NCBI GenBank assembly: GCA_964574335.1
Contig: CAZNNH010000134.1
Location: forward strand, 1-17,206
Length of the DNA stretch: 17,206 bases
Source of the DNA: CAZNNH01 sp964574335
GTDB taxonomy: Bacteria > Acidobacteriota > Vicinamibacteria > Fen-336
Direction: 5' to 3'
Part shown: positions 1 through 6,905 of the stretch, piece by piece
Layout: the number at the start of each line of letters is the position of its first letter
How positions within the stretch are numbered: the stretch's first letter is position 1
Program-made: the position numbers and the translations under genes
The notes under the pieces: model-generated
Database searches by the model: none
The model's input: the letters and a program-made list of their open reading frames with translations, nothing else
What the model was told of the DNA's origin: nothing

Positions 1-1
1 T

Positions 2-271
2 GTCGTTTACCGGGATGATCGGACTGGTGGTTGTACCGGCGTACGGGATGTTGCGGGGATCTGGGAGACCGGCGTGAGGATCAACGATGATCCGGTGGTG
101 GGGTTCGAGCTCGAGGTCTACCCGGAGGGCAAGGAGCCGTACCGTGCCGAGACCAAGGCCCTGATCTCGATCCTGTTCATCCCGCAGATCCAGCCGGGCA
201 GCCGGCTTCCGGTCAAGGTCGACCCGAACGACCCCCAGCGCGTGGCCCTCGACATCTACGAGGAGCCCTGA
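2..271 (+). CDS. 3' end of a hypothetical protein gene, cut by the window edge
   Basis: The frame is open from base 2 to a TGA stop at 271. The recognisable part is about 70 residues and runs from GIWETGVRINDDPVVGFELE to the end. It has the look of the small soluble beta domain that follows one or two membrane segments in short bacterial membrane proteins, with a conserved TG-x-x-x-N-D/N-P-V core and a closing V-x-x-D-P-x-D-P-x-x-V-A-L motif. A GTG at 74 could serve as a start, with GGGAG at 63-67, but the conserved core begins upstream of it, so the real start is probably outside the window or in another frame (see findings). Function is unknown. It converges on the DUF2892 gene with only 21 nt between the stops. 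Confidence 0.55.
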   Translation, partial: VVYRDDRTGGCTGVRDVAGIWETGVRINDDPVVGFELEVYPEGKEPYRAETKALISILFIPQIQPGSRLPVKVDPNDPQRVALDIYEEP

Positions 272-292
272 GCCCCTCCTGTAGTCCGCGTG

Positions 293-511
293 TCAGTCGG
301 CGGGACCGGTCTTGGCGCGGCAGGTGCTGACGCCGAAGATCGTGTAGGCCGGGCAGCTCCCCAGCAGCCCGGTGGCGATCGGTCCCAGACCGATCAGGCC
401 CCACCACGTGTGCGGCCCCACGAAGACCAGCGACAGCAGGCCGATCCCCACCAGCACCCGCACCACCCTGTCGACGACGTGCTCGTTGCGAGGAAGAAGC
501 CTAGACGCCAT
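293..511 (-). CDS. DUF2892 (YgaP-type) small inner membrane protein
   Basis: This 72-residue protein starts MASRLLPRNEHVVDRVVRV and has a short polar N-terminus with the N-x-x-x-x-D-R-x-x-R-V-x-x-G pattern of the DUF2892/YgaP membrane domain. Two hydrophobic stretches follow at about residues 22-35 and 40-60, ending in a C-P-x-Y-x-x-x-G-x-x-T-C segment. In other bacteria this domain is often found alone or fused to a rhodanese and is thought to be membrane-anchored near sulfur-handling proteins; there is no rhodanese here. The ATG at 511 was chosen because AAGGAGG sits five bases upstream. A longer in-frame start would have no such site. The gene is monocistronic or coupled to the possible leader ORF at 511-567. 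The family call is good; the role is unknown. Confidence 0.8.
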   Translation of the reverse strand: MASRLLPRNEHVVDRVVRVLVGIGLLSLVFVGPHTWWGLIGLGPIATGLLGSCPAYTIFGVSTCRAKTGPAD

Positions 512-567
512 CACGCCCTCCTTGGGAGAGGCCCGCACCGTCGCCTCGCCGGGCTCGGCAGGCTCAT
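511..567 (-). CDS. possible 18-residue leader ORF coupled to the DUF2892 gene
   Basis: An ATG at 567 opens the peptide MSLPSPARRRCGPLPRRA. Its TGA overlaps the DUF2892 start by one base (TGATG), a typical translational-coupling arrangement. A purine-rich GGAGGG lies just upstream, and the 15 bases GGAGGGAGCATGAGC are identical to the start region of the SMP-30 gene at 2507. Six of the 18 residues are Arg, with several Pro, so it could act as a regulatory leader peptide. It may equally be a chance ORF: the sequence is short and GC-rich, and the DUF2892 gene already has its own AAGGAGG. Confidence 0.3.
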   Translation of the reverse strand: MSLPSPARRRCGPLPRRA

Positions 568-670
568 GCTCCCTCCCTGCTTCAAAAGGTTACTCGATGG
601 CCTCGCCGGCGGCTCGACCCGGGGCCGGGAGAGTGCCGGACGTATGGCCGGCCGTTTCGAGAAGACGAGA

Positions 671-696
671 CCCCGGCCCGCCTGAGCGGGCCGGGG
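671..696 (-). terminator. strong GC hairpin after the DUF4097 gene
   Basis: A perfect 11-bp stem (CCCCGGCCCGC with GCGGGCCGGGG) has a 4-base loop. It lies 37 nt beyond the stop of the minus-strand DUF4097 gene at 734. On the minus strand the stem is followed by TCTCGTCTTCTCG, pyrimidine-rich but not a true T-run. It most likely ends the minus-strand operon. Confidence 0.55.
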
Positions 697-733
697 CCTC
701 CGCGTCGGCCAACCGGGAGGGGCGGCGCCGGCG

Positions 734-1486
734 CTACTGCTTGCGGACGGCGATGGGGCCGTTGACGGTCTCGAGGGAGATGTCGGCACCGCCGCCGGCA
801 ATGGCGCCCTCCATGTCGGCACCCACGAAGCGGTGCTTGTTCACGGGCACCTCGAAATCGTTGCTGAGGTGGCCGCTGACCGTGCTGGCCCGGAGGTCGA
901 CCCCTACCGAAGCGGGAAGGGCGACCTCGATCCGCCCGTTGACGGACTCGGCACTGACCCGGTCGCGGGACGCCAGGCGGGCGAAGGACAGCTCCACGGT
1001 GCCGTTCACGGAATCGATGTGGACGCTGCCGGCCAGGCCGCGGGCTCGGATGTCGCCGTTGACCAGGTCCACCTCGAGCGGGCCTTCGAGGTCCGCGACA
1101 TCGAGGTCGCCGTTGACCAGCGAGATGCCCTCGACCGCCGCGGTGCGGGGCACGGTCAGGGTGTAGTCAACGCCCAGATGGCCCCCGTGGTGCCAGTGGC
1201 CGTGCCGCTCCGGGTAGCGGGTGTCGATGTCCACCCGGTTGGGGGTGGCGTCGATGTCGATCCGCAGCTCCTGGAGCGCGGCCTCGGAGTCGGCCTCCTT
1301 CACCGCCTCCACCTTGACCTCGCTTCGGCTCCATACCTTGACGTGGAGATCGCCGTTGACGTTGTCCAGGCTGACCCGACCGTTCTCGGAGAGGGGGTAG
1401 GTCTTGGAGAACGTCTCCTGCGCCGCCAGCGCGGGTCCGGCGAGCAGGAAGAGGGAAAACAAGAGCGCCCAGGTCCGTTGGGTCAT
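734..1486 (-). CDS. secreted DUF4097-type beta-solenoid protein
   Basis: This 250-residue protein has a Sec signal peptide (residues 1-21 or so, hydrophobic core WALLFSLFLLAGPALA, cleavage near ALA-AQ). The mature part carries a short repeated strand pattern ending in VNG (for example DNVNGDLHV, LVNGDLDV, DLVNGDIRA, DSVNGTVEL, ESVNGRIEV and ETVNGPIAV). This is the hallmark of DUF4097, a right-handed beta-solenoid family sometimes called putative adhesin. It should act in the periplasm or at the surface; no enzyme activity is known. A His-rich patch (HGHWHHGGH) interrupts the repeats near residue 95. The ATG at 1486 is preceded by GGAGG with 8-base spacing; a TTG five codons upstream lies inside that site and is rejected. 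It is the last gene of the minus group, 37 nt after the SMP-30 gene. Confidence 0.85.
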   Translation of the reverse strand: MTQRTWALLFSLFLLAGPALAAQETFSKTYPLSENGRVSLDNVNGDLHVKVWSRSEVKVEAVKEADSEAALQELRIDIDATPNRVDIDTRYPERHGHWHHGGHLGVDYTLTVPRTAAVEGISLVNGDLDVADLEGPLEVDLVNGDIRARGLAGSVHIDSVNGTVELSFARLASRDRVSAESVNGRIEVALPASVGVDLRASTVSGHLSNDFEVPVNKHRFVGADMEGAIAGGGADISLETVNGPIAVRKQ

Positions 1487-1502
1487 GATTGGGTCCTCCA
1501 AA

Positions 1503-1521
1503 CGGGCCCGCCGCGGGCCCG
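1503..1521 (-). other. intergenic GC hairpin between SMP-30 and DUF4097 genes
   Basis: The 8-mer CGGGCCCG occurs twice, three bases apart. Each copy is its own reverse complement, so the pair can form either an 8-bp stem with a CGG loop or two small duplexes. It sits within 3 bases of the SMP-30 stop and is followed on the minus strand by TTTGGAGG. It could act as a weak terminator, an mRNA 3'-end stabiliser or an attenuator that lowers expression of the DUF4097 gene. Confidence 0.4.
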
Positions 1522-1523
1522 GG

Positions 1524-2507
1524 TCACCGATGAGACGGCGCCGGGGACCGGAAGGTTGGAAGCGGGAAGCGCGGCGGCTCGGGCAGGTCGGACCAGGGGG
1601 TGTCGGCGAGGAACAGAGCGCCCGCGTTCGGGCAACGGAGGAGCCGCTCCGGCGACATGTGCTCGACGGCGGTGGTCAGGAGCAGCGACACTCGGCCCTG
1701 GTGGCTCAGCCACTGCGGGCAGGTCACCTGGGGGGAGCCCTCGGTCCGCCACACCGCCACGAGCTCACCGCTGGCCAGGTTGTACTGGCGGGCCTCGCCG
1801 GGTCCGACCGAGTCGGGGTGGTAGAAGGCGATCACCACCCCTTGGTGATCGGGGGTGAGAACCATTCCGTCCGGGTAGGCCGCCTCGTCCGTGAGGTCCA
1901 GGACGACCCGGGGTGAGCCGACCCGATCTTGTTCCAGGTCGAGCGGGTACTCGACGAGACAACGGGTCGGGGTGTCGATGTCGAGCAGCCGCACGCCGCT
2001 GCCGTCCTCGACGACCGCCTTCCCGTTGGAGCAGACCTGCCCGCCCGCCAGGCGGCTCAGCCGGTCGTGCGACGGGTGCCAGAGGTAGAGGCCGGCCTTC
2101 GGCGACCGGAAGGCGAGGTCCTTGGTGCCGAAGACCACCACGTCGCGGTGGAACACGGCGTCGTTGATGACGGTGCCCTCGACGTCCGCCTCGACCGTCG
2201 CCGACGGACCCACCCAGCGCTCGCGCCCCAGGTCGTAGAAGCCGACCCGCTTCTCGCAGCCGACCAGGAACGTGTCGGGTCGGGTGGTGGGGAACGCGAA
2301 GCCGGGCCGACCGTCGAGCGGGAACGAGCGGTTGAACCCGGTCGCGATATCGAGGAGGTTCAGCGAGCCGCGCCTCTCGTCCGGGCCGTGCTGGATGGCC
2401 ACCCAGCTCACCACCCCCCCACCGCAGGGGTAGGGACCTTCGGGCAGGAACCGCAGCTCGGGCGTCGGCGGCCGGTACAGGAGGCGTGCGACACGTGGCG
2501 TGCTCAT
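1524..2507 (-). CDS. SMP-30/gluconolactonase-family lactonase
   Basis: This 327-residue protein has no signal peptide. It fits the six-bladed beta-propeller SMP-30/gluconolactonase/LRE family, which opens sugar lactones (gluconolactone and related aldonolactones) using one divalent metal. The expected metal and substrate residues are visible in order: Glu23 in LPEGP, Asn115 in INDAVF with the following FGT, Asn161 in CSNGKA and Asp213 in YPDGM. The late VTCP motif (261-264) and a TTAVEHM strand are also typical. Length is normal to slightly long for the family. The ATG at 2507 has GGAGGG a few bases upstream. It sits 41 nt after the epimerase gene, so the pair could oxidise or rearrange a sugar and then hydrolyse its lactone. 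The exact substrate cannot be read from sequence; related members also act on organophosphates and other esters. Confidence 0.8.
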   Translation of the reverse strand: MSTPRVARLLYRPPTPELRFLPEGPYPCGGGVVSWVAIQHGPDERRGSLNLLDIATGFNRSFPLDGRPGFAFPTTRPDTFLVGCEKRVGFYDLGRERWVGPSATVEADVEGTVINDAVFHRDVVVFGTKDLAFRSPKAGLYLWHPSHDRLSRLAGGQVCSNGKAVVEDGSGVRLLDIDTPTRCLVEYPLDLEQDRVGSPRVVLDLTDEAAYPDGMVLTPDHQGVVIAFYHPDSVGPGEARQYNLASGELVAVWRTEGSPQVTCPQWLSHQGRVSLLLTTAVEHMSPERLLRCPNAGALFLADTPWSDLPEPPRFPLPTFRSPAPSHR

Positions 2508-2548
2508 GCTCCCTCCGAGGGCCAAAGCGGCGGCCTCGGCGGCTCGGC

Positions 2549-3487
2549 TCAGTGCGCGCTGGCCATCTGAGCGCCCGCCGCGAAGTAGGGCGAGGCCAGC
2601 ATCTCCCGCAGCGCCTCGGCAAACGGCGTGTAGGGCACGCCGAACTCCTCGGTCCAGGGCTCGACCGGAAAGTCGTCGCCGGCCAGGAGCGCGTCGAGCT
2701 GGTCCTTCACGAAGGTGGGGCGGCGGGTCAGCCACCCGTAGCCACGCAGCAGCGCCGCGAACAGCGGCAGCGGCGTCGGGACGACGGCACGACGCTGGCC
2801 ACGGGTGCGGGGCATCGAGCGGATCAGGTCGATGAAGTCGATCCTCTCGTGACCGATGATGTTGTGGGCCCGCCGGCTGGGCGCCCGCTCCAGGCAGGCC
2901 AGGATGACCCGGCAGAGGTCCATCACGTAGAGCGGCTGCCGCAGGTAGCGACCGGAGCCGGGGATGGGCAGCACCGGGGTGAGGCTCAGCAAACGCCAGA
3001 TGAAGCCCAGGTGCTTCACGTCGAAGCAGCCGAACATCAGGGGCGGCCGGAGCGTCGTGAACGGGATGCCGCTCTCGGAGACCAGCCGCTCGGCATGGCG
3101 CTTGGTCTCGGAGTAGGCGTCGTGGGCCAACGAGATCACCACCGAGGAGCTGACGTGGACCAGGTGCGGGATCGACGCCCCCCGGCAGGCCTCCAGGATC
3201 AGGCGCTGGCTCTCGACGTTGTTGCGATGGTAGAGCTCGGGCCGCGGGGCCGCGATCTGGGCCTTGATGTCGACCACGGCGGCGGCCCCGTCGAGGCAGC
3301 CCATCCAGCTCCCCTCGACGGCCAGATCGGCCAGGCGGGTCTCGACACCCGGGTTCAGCCGGCCGAGGAGGGCCAGGTTCTCGACGTGCTTGTCGATGAC
3401 GAGGACGCGCCGGCCGGAGGCGTGGAGCAGCGGCACCAGGTTCTGACCGACCATCCCGGCGCCGCCCGCCAACACGATCGTCGTCAT
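2549..3487 (-). CDS. NAD-dependent epimerase/dehydratase (extended SDR)
   Basis: This 312-residue extended short-chain dehydrogenase has its Rossmann nucleotide-binding loop at residues 8-14 (GGAGMVG). An acidic Asp32 follows beta-2, which favours NAD over NADP. Catalytic residues are visible as SSS (113-115) and YSETK (Tyr125, Lys129). An N-N-V segment at 89-91 and RPPLMFG near 147-153 match the usual positions in the nucleotide-sugar epimerase and 3-beta-HSD-like branch. The C-terminal third is the variable substrate lid. The ATG overlaps the stop of the upstream gene by 4 nt (ATGA at 3487-3484), so the two are almost certainly translated together. Substrate is not identifiable: sugar, sterol-like and dihydroflavonol-type substrates are all possible in this branch. 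Confidence 0.8.
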   Translation of the reverse strand: MTTIVLAGGAGMVGQNLVPLLHASGRRVLVIDKHVENLALLGRLNPGVETRLADLAVEGSWMGCLDGAAAVVDIKAQIAAPRPELYHRNNVESQRLILEACRGASIPHLVHVSSSVVISLAHDAYSETKRHAERLVSESGIPFTTLRPPLMFGCFDVKHLGFIWRLLSLTPVLPIPGSGRYLRQPLYVMDLCRVILACLERAPSRRAHNIIGHERIDFIDLIRSMPRTRGQRRAVVPTPLPLFAALLRGYGWLTRRPTFVKDQLDALLAGDDFPVEPWTEEFGVPYTPFAEALREMLASPYFAAGAQMASAH

Positions 3488-4479
3488 CGACCGCCAGCCG
3501 CCTCGATCGCGGCCCCGAGCGCTCCCACCGCCGCGCGCTCCCTCTCACGCGCCTCGGCCAGCCGCTCCGCCTGGAGACGCCGCCGGTCGAGGCCCCAGTC
3601 GGCGAGGGAGCGAAGCTGGCGGGGCCAGGGGACGTGCTCCCAGCCCGCCTCGAGCCGGTCGGCGATCTCCTGGTATCGCGAGGCCGCGTCCTCCAGCGAC
3701 GCGGCGGCTTCGGGTAGCTCCGGCGCGATCCGTCGCAGGTAGGCGCTGGCGCTGCGGCGCGCGTCCACCAGGCAGTAGTAGATGTGGGCGTTGCCGGCGA
3801 CCACGGCGCCGGGCTCCGTCTCGGAGCGCTGGAGCAGGTCCTCGTCGCTCAGCTTGGCGATCCAGTCGTCGTAGGCGCCGAAGCCCGACGTGTACGCCCC
3901 GTACCGCCGGCCGTCAGCCAGCTCCACCGCCACCTCCAGCGACCTCAAGAGGGCCGCCGGCGACGGACGGGACGGAGGCCGATGGACGATGCCGATACCC
4001 CAGGCGTGCCGCTCGTCCAGCTTCTCGGCCTCCTCCCCTCGCCGGCTGTAGGGGTGGCGGACCAGGATCGCCTCGCCGCCGCCCACGTAGCCGATGGCCA
4101 GACCTGTCTCCTCCTCGATGGCCAAGGCCGGCACGCCTCGGTTGACGCTGGCCACGATCGCCTGCCTGGCCGCCGCGACGGTCTCGGGCTCTCGCGGATC
4201 CCAGGGATGCTCCTCGAGCTCGAACCCGAGCGCCTCCCGGGCCAGCGCGTCGCAGCGGAAGCCGAGGCTCGGGTGCGGCGAGCTGGGGCAGAGGCTTCCG
4301 CCCACCTGGATCCTGAAGGCCGCCGCCGAGAGACCCATCAGGTCGACGTAGTCGACGTCCGCCCCCATCGCCCGGAAGGCGATGGCCGTCGACTTGAAGA
4401 CCGTGTTCGGCTGCTCGAGACCCGGAGGGTAGAGGGGGTCGAGGTCGAGCCAGGTACGATCGCCGGCGTGCTTGAGCAT
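3484..4479 (-). CDS. BtrH/C39-like cysteine-protease-fold protein, function unknown
   Basis: This 331-residue protein resembles uncharacterised proteins grouped with the BtrH N-terminal (butirosin biosynthesis) and C39-like papain folds. The recognisable parts are V-D-Y-V-D-L-M-G-L-S-A-A-A-F-R (42-56), a G-F-G-A-Y-D-D-W-I segment (199-207) and A-H-I-Y-Y-C-L-V-D-A-R-R-S-A (231-244), which aligns with the late His-containing helix of such proteins. Where the family usually has its nucleophilic Cys in the first helix, this protein reads NTVFKSTAIAF (25-35) with no Cys, so it may be inactive or may use Cys64 or Cys76. The ATG at 4479 with GGGGAGG upstream was chosen over a start 51 codons earlier whose extension is low-complexity and Arg-rich. 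It overlaps the epimerase gene. The family call is from memory of motifs, so moderate confidence. Confidence 0.6.
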   Translation of the reverse strand: MLKHAGDRTWLDLDPLYPPGLEQPNTVFKSTAIAFRAMGADVDYVDLMGLSAAAFRIQVGGSLCPSSPHPSLGFRCDALAREALGFELEEHPWDPREPETVAAARQAIVASVNRGVPALAIEEETGLAIGYVGGGEAILVRHPYSRRGEEAEKLDERHAWGIGIVHRPPSRPSPAALLRSLEVAVELADGRRYGAYTSGFGAYDDWIAKLSDEDLLQRSETEPGAVVAGNAHIYYCLVDARRSASAYLRRIAPELPEAAASLEDAASRYQEIADRLEAGWEHVPWPRQLRSLADWGLDRRRLQAERLAEARERERAAVGALGAAIEAAGGR

Positions 4480-4582
4480 GGTCCTCCCCTGGGTGGCCGC
4501 GACGGATGAGACCACAGCCGAGGGGCACAGGTCCAACCGGGGGAGCCCTCGGTCCCTTTCGCGAGCCGACCTAGCTCGGGCT

Positions 4583-5530
4583 CTACCGCCTGGCTCCCCG
4601 CGCGCGCCACACCACAAAGAGGGCTCCCGCAAGCGGGACGGCCGCGGCCGCCGCCATGTGGATCCCCTCGCTGGGGACGCCGGCCAAGCGCTGACGCTCG
4701 AAATCCGGGACCTTCAGTGCGGTCAGCAGCTCGCCGAAGCGGTGCCCCAGAAGCGTGAGCAGGAGGGACAGGGAGAGGACCGCGAGCACGACCGCAGTCG
4801 CGGCCCAGCAGAAGCGGCGCCGCGTGAGCACGGCCCAGAGAAGAACCGCAAGCACGGTCATGGAGGCCACCAGCCCGAGAAATCCCTCCGGGCCGGTGAC
4901 CACCCTCCCGAACAACGGGAACGCTCCGTGCAGCAGGAGCGGGACATGGAGGGCCAGGATGCCGCCGGCGAGAAGCACGGCCAGGTCAAGGACGGCGGGC
5001 GGTCGCTTCTCGATCCAGGCCCGGCAAGGACCAGACGGGACGAGGTGCCGCTCCAGACCGAGGCGCCGATCCAGCCAGAGCGCGAGCACCGGCAGGACCG
5101 GGTAGGCCAGCACGCCGCCTGCCACGGCGGCGGCCGCGAGCAGGGCCGACGGCTCCTTTTGCCCCACCGCCAGGAGCGCGGCCGCAGCCACCGGCTGGCC
5201 GACGGCCAGCCAAACCCGCATCGCCACCAGCAGCCCGACCCGGGCCCAGCGACGCCGTCTCTGAAGACCGTAGCCGAGGGGGATCGCCACCATGGCGATC
5301 AGGTAGTACCCGCCGATCTGCGCAGCGATGGCCGCGAACACCAGCGAGCCGGGGCCGAAGCCCTCGAAGTGGAAGCGGCCCCCCTCCAGGAAGAGGTAGA
5401 AGCAGGAGACCTCCAGCGGCGCGATCACGCCGGCCGTGATGCCCACCAGGATCAAGACGGAGCCCAGCCCTCTGATCAAGCGGCCTTGCCACTCAATGGA
5501 CCCTGGGCGGGGGCTGGGACCTTCCGACAT
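4583..5530 (-). CDS. multi-pass integral membrane protein, unknown function
   Basis: This 315-residue, strongly hydrophobic protein has about eight likely membrane segments: near residues 21-45, 60-85, 96-118, 122-150, 180-205, 210-235, 240-262 and 285-308. Short Arg-rich cytoplasmic loops (RRRRR near 92-95, TRRR near 237) separate some of them. No known transporter or enzyme motif was recognised. The ATG at 5530 has no Shine-Dalgarno sequence, but a good promoter-like pair lies so close upstream that the transcript could be leaderless. It is the first gene of the minus-strand group. The next gene starts 103 nt downstream, so co-transcription is likely but not certain. Base composition and codon use match the neighbours. 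Confidence 0.7.
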   Translation of the reverse strand: MSEGPSPRPGSIEWQGRLIRGLGSVLILVGITAGVIAPLEVSCFYLFLEGGRFHFEGFGPGSLVFAAIAAQIGGYYLIAMVAIPLGYGLQRRRRWARVGLLVAMRVWLAVGQPVAAAALLAVGQKEPSALLAAAAVAGGVLAYPVLPVLALWLDRRLGLERHLVPSGPCRAWIEKRPPAVLDLAVLLAGGILALHVPLLLHGAFPLFGRVVTGPEGFLGLVASMTVLAVLLWAVLTRRRFCWAATAVVLAVLSLSLLLTLLGHRFGELLTALKVPDFERQRLAGVPSEGIHMAAAAAVPLAGALFVVWRARGARR

Positions 5531-5541
5531 CGCGTCTCGAG

Positions 5542-5570
5542 ACTATACGGACACCGGCACGGTCTATCAC
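5542..5570 (-). promoter_or_regulatory. candidate sigma-70-type promoter with near-leaderless start
   Basis: On the minus strand GTGATA (-35, four of six consensus bases) is followed after 17 bases by TATAGT (-10, five of six). Only 11 bases separate the -10 from the ATG at 5530, so transcription would begin within about 5 bases of the start codon. This fits the lack of a ribosome binding site there. Confidence 0.4.
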
Positions 5571-5600
5571 GCGATCCCGCCACGCCGCCGGCTACGCGCG

Positions 5601-5959
5601 GTGGCGGAGCGGACGGCCGAGCTGGTGGGGGAGGCGGAGATCCGGGCCGCCGAGGAGCGGGTGCGCGCGGTCCGAAGCGACGTGCCGGTCGACCGCCGCG
5701 CCTTCCACGAGCGCCTGGAGAGCTGGCGGGCCTGCTGCTGGCGGGCCAGGGGCCAGGTCTTCTTCACGGACGGCCCGCTGTTCGCCGAGCTCGCCGGTGG
5801 CCGTGTCTCCTCACGACCGTCAGCCGGCCCGGGCCCGCCCCCGCACGGCATTCATCCTCATCCTGGAGGGGCAGAAACCGATCGACGCGCTCGTCGCCCT
5901 GCGCGGCTGCGAGCGTCTCCCGGTGTGGGCGGCCTCACGGGCCGCCTCGGCTCAGACGC
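5601..5959 (+). pseudogene. possible decayed gene with two frameshifts
   Basis: No intact gene fits this stretch, but coding character moves through three plus-strand frames. In the frame of 5601, codons are very GC3-rich and give VAERTAELVGEAEIR through QVFFTDGPLFAELAGG (to about 5799). From 5798 the next frame gives WPCLLTTVSRPGPAPAR (to about 5848). A third frame from about 5846 gives TAFILILEGQKPIDALVALR and then GCERLPVWAAS (to about 5945). Read in order these join as one sensible protein of about 115 residues, each step being a -1-type shift. Alternatively the first part is a short gene and the rest is noise, or the shifts are assembly errors. The start is unclear (GTG at 5601, no ribosome binding site). 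The product is not recognised. The minus strand here reads as Ser/Arg-rich shadow. It converges on fmdB. Confidence 0.35.
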
Positions 5960-5960
5960 C

Positions 5961-6149
5961 TCAGGTGAAGCCGCCGCCCGCCGAGGGGGCGCAGCCGGCG
6001 CCGGCGCTAGCGAACGTCGAGTACTCCTTCTCGAGCTCCCCGCGCTTGCCGCACACGGGGCACTCGAGGTCGCGGCCATCAGCACCGATCCGCTGGTAGA
6101 CCTCGAAACGTTCCTCGCACACCTTGCACCGGTACTCGTAGAGGGGCAC
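5961..6149 (-). CDS. fmdB: FmdB-family zinc ribbon protein
   Basis: This 62-residue protein begins PLYEYRCKVCEERFEVYQ after the initiator and matches the FmdB putative regulatory zinc ribbon. It has a first CxxC at Cys8/Cys11, a second at Cys30/Cys33 (ECPVC) and a Gly/Ala-rich C-terminal tail containing one more Cys (GAGCAPSAGGG). Family members bind zinc and are loosely linked to transcription of amide or formamide metabolism genes, but most are uncharacterised. The GTG at 6149 was chosen because GGGAGG lies 7-8 bases upstream and PLYEY is the invariant family N-terminus; longer readings have no support. A possible -10 (TACAAT, minus strand, 6195-6190) lies 41 bases upstream. It is divergent from the haem-protein gene at 6294 across 144 nt. 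Confidence 0.88.
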   Translation of the reverse strand: MPLYEYRCKVCEERFEVYQRIGADGRDLECPVCGKRGELEKEYSTFASAGAGCAPSAGGGFT

Positions 6150-6293
6150 GCTCTTTCCTCCCGTGGAGGCCCCGTGGCCTCCCTTCGCTATTGTAAGAGC
6201 CATTCGCCCCGGGAAGGGTTCGCGAATCGCTGGTGGCCCCATAACTCGATCATGGGTTAGGATTTGGCGCGGCTGTCCGGAGGGAGTCCGAGG

Positions 6294-6905
6294 ATGGGGC
6301 AGAGTGTTTGGCGGATGGCCACCTGGATCGTGGTGGGGGCGCTGGCGGCGACCGGCGGCCTGGCGGCCGAGCTGGCCCCGAGCAATCCCGGCGCCGACGC
6401 CAGTCTGGCCGAGGCCCGCCGTCTGGCCGGGGAGCTGACCAAGACGATCCGCGAGCTGCTGATGAAGGAGCTGAAGGAGGGCCGCTTCGAAGGGGCGCTC
6501 CGCGCCTGCTCGGAGAGTGCCCAGCAGGTGACCGCGGCGTGGCAGGAGCGTACCGGGGCGAAGGGACGGCGAGTCAGCCTCCGCCTCCGCAACCCCGAAA
6601 ACGCGCCGGACGCCTACGAGCGGGCGGTCCTCGAGGAGCTCGATCAGCTGAACGCCGAGGGACGCTTGCCGGAGGAGCACCACCGGGTGGTGGAAGGGGC
6701 GGATGGACCGGTCCTCCGTTACCTGAAGCCGATGATCGCCAACCAGCTCTGTCTGAAGTGCCACGGACCCGTCGAGCAGTTGGCCCCCGAGATCCGCTCC
6801 CTGCTCGCCGAGCGCTACCCGGAGGACCGGGCCACCGGCCACGCCGTGGGCGACGTGCGCGGGGCGGTCAGCGTGATCGTGAGCGTTCCCGGCCCCGGCA
6901 AATGA
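6294..6905 (+). CDS. DUF3365/Tll0287-like c-type haem protein
   Basis: This 203-residue exported protein has an N-terminal signal sequence (about residues 1-25, core ATWIVVGALAATGGLAA). The rest matches the DUF3365 (Tll0287-like) sensor domain. It contains a single covalent haem motif CLKCH at 153-157 and the family's closing Y-P-x-D-x-A-x-G-x-x-x-G-D-x-R-G-A-x-S-V (175-194). Tll0287-type proteins are small PAS/helical c-type cytochromes thought to sense redox state or ligands in the periplasm. The ATG at 6294 has GGAGGGAG seven bases upstream. ATG codons at 6264-side positions lack such a site. The stop overlaps the MFS start by 4 nt. Placement at the head of a sugar operon is unusual and suggests a sensing or electron-transfer role for the pathway, which is an inference. 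Confidence 0.82.
   Translation: MGQSVWRMATWIVVGALAATGGLAAELAPSNPGADASLAEARRLAGELTKTIRELLMKELKEGRFEGALRACSESAQQVTAAWQERTGAKGRRVSLRLRNPENAPDAYERAVLEELDQLNAEGRLPEEHHRVVEGADGPVLRYLKPMIANQLCLKCHGPVEQLAPEIRSLLAERYPEDRATGHAVGDVRGAVSVIVSVPGPGK

Noticed and set aside
372..1166. Plus-strand frame of 264 codons
   Set aside because: It is Ser/Arg/Pro-rich shadow of the DUF4097 gene, without domain or start signal.
4472..5968. Long plus-strand frame of 498 codons
   Set aside because: It is antisense to the membrane protein gene for most of its length, and its composition is Arg/Gln/Gly-rich shadow. Only its last part may contribute to the decayed gene.
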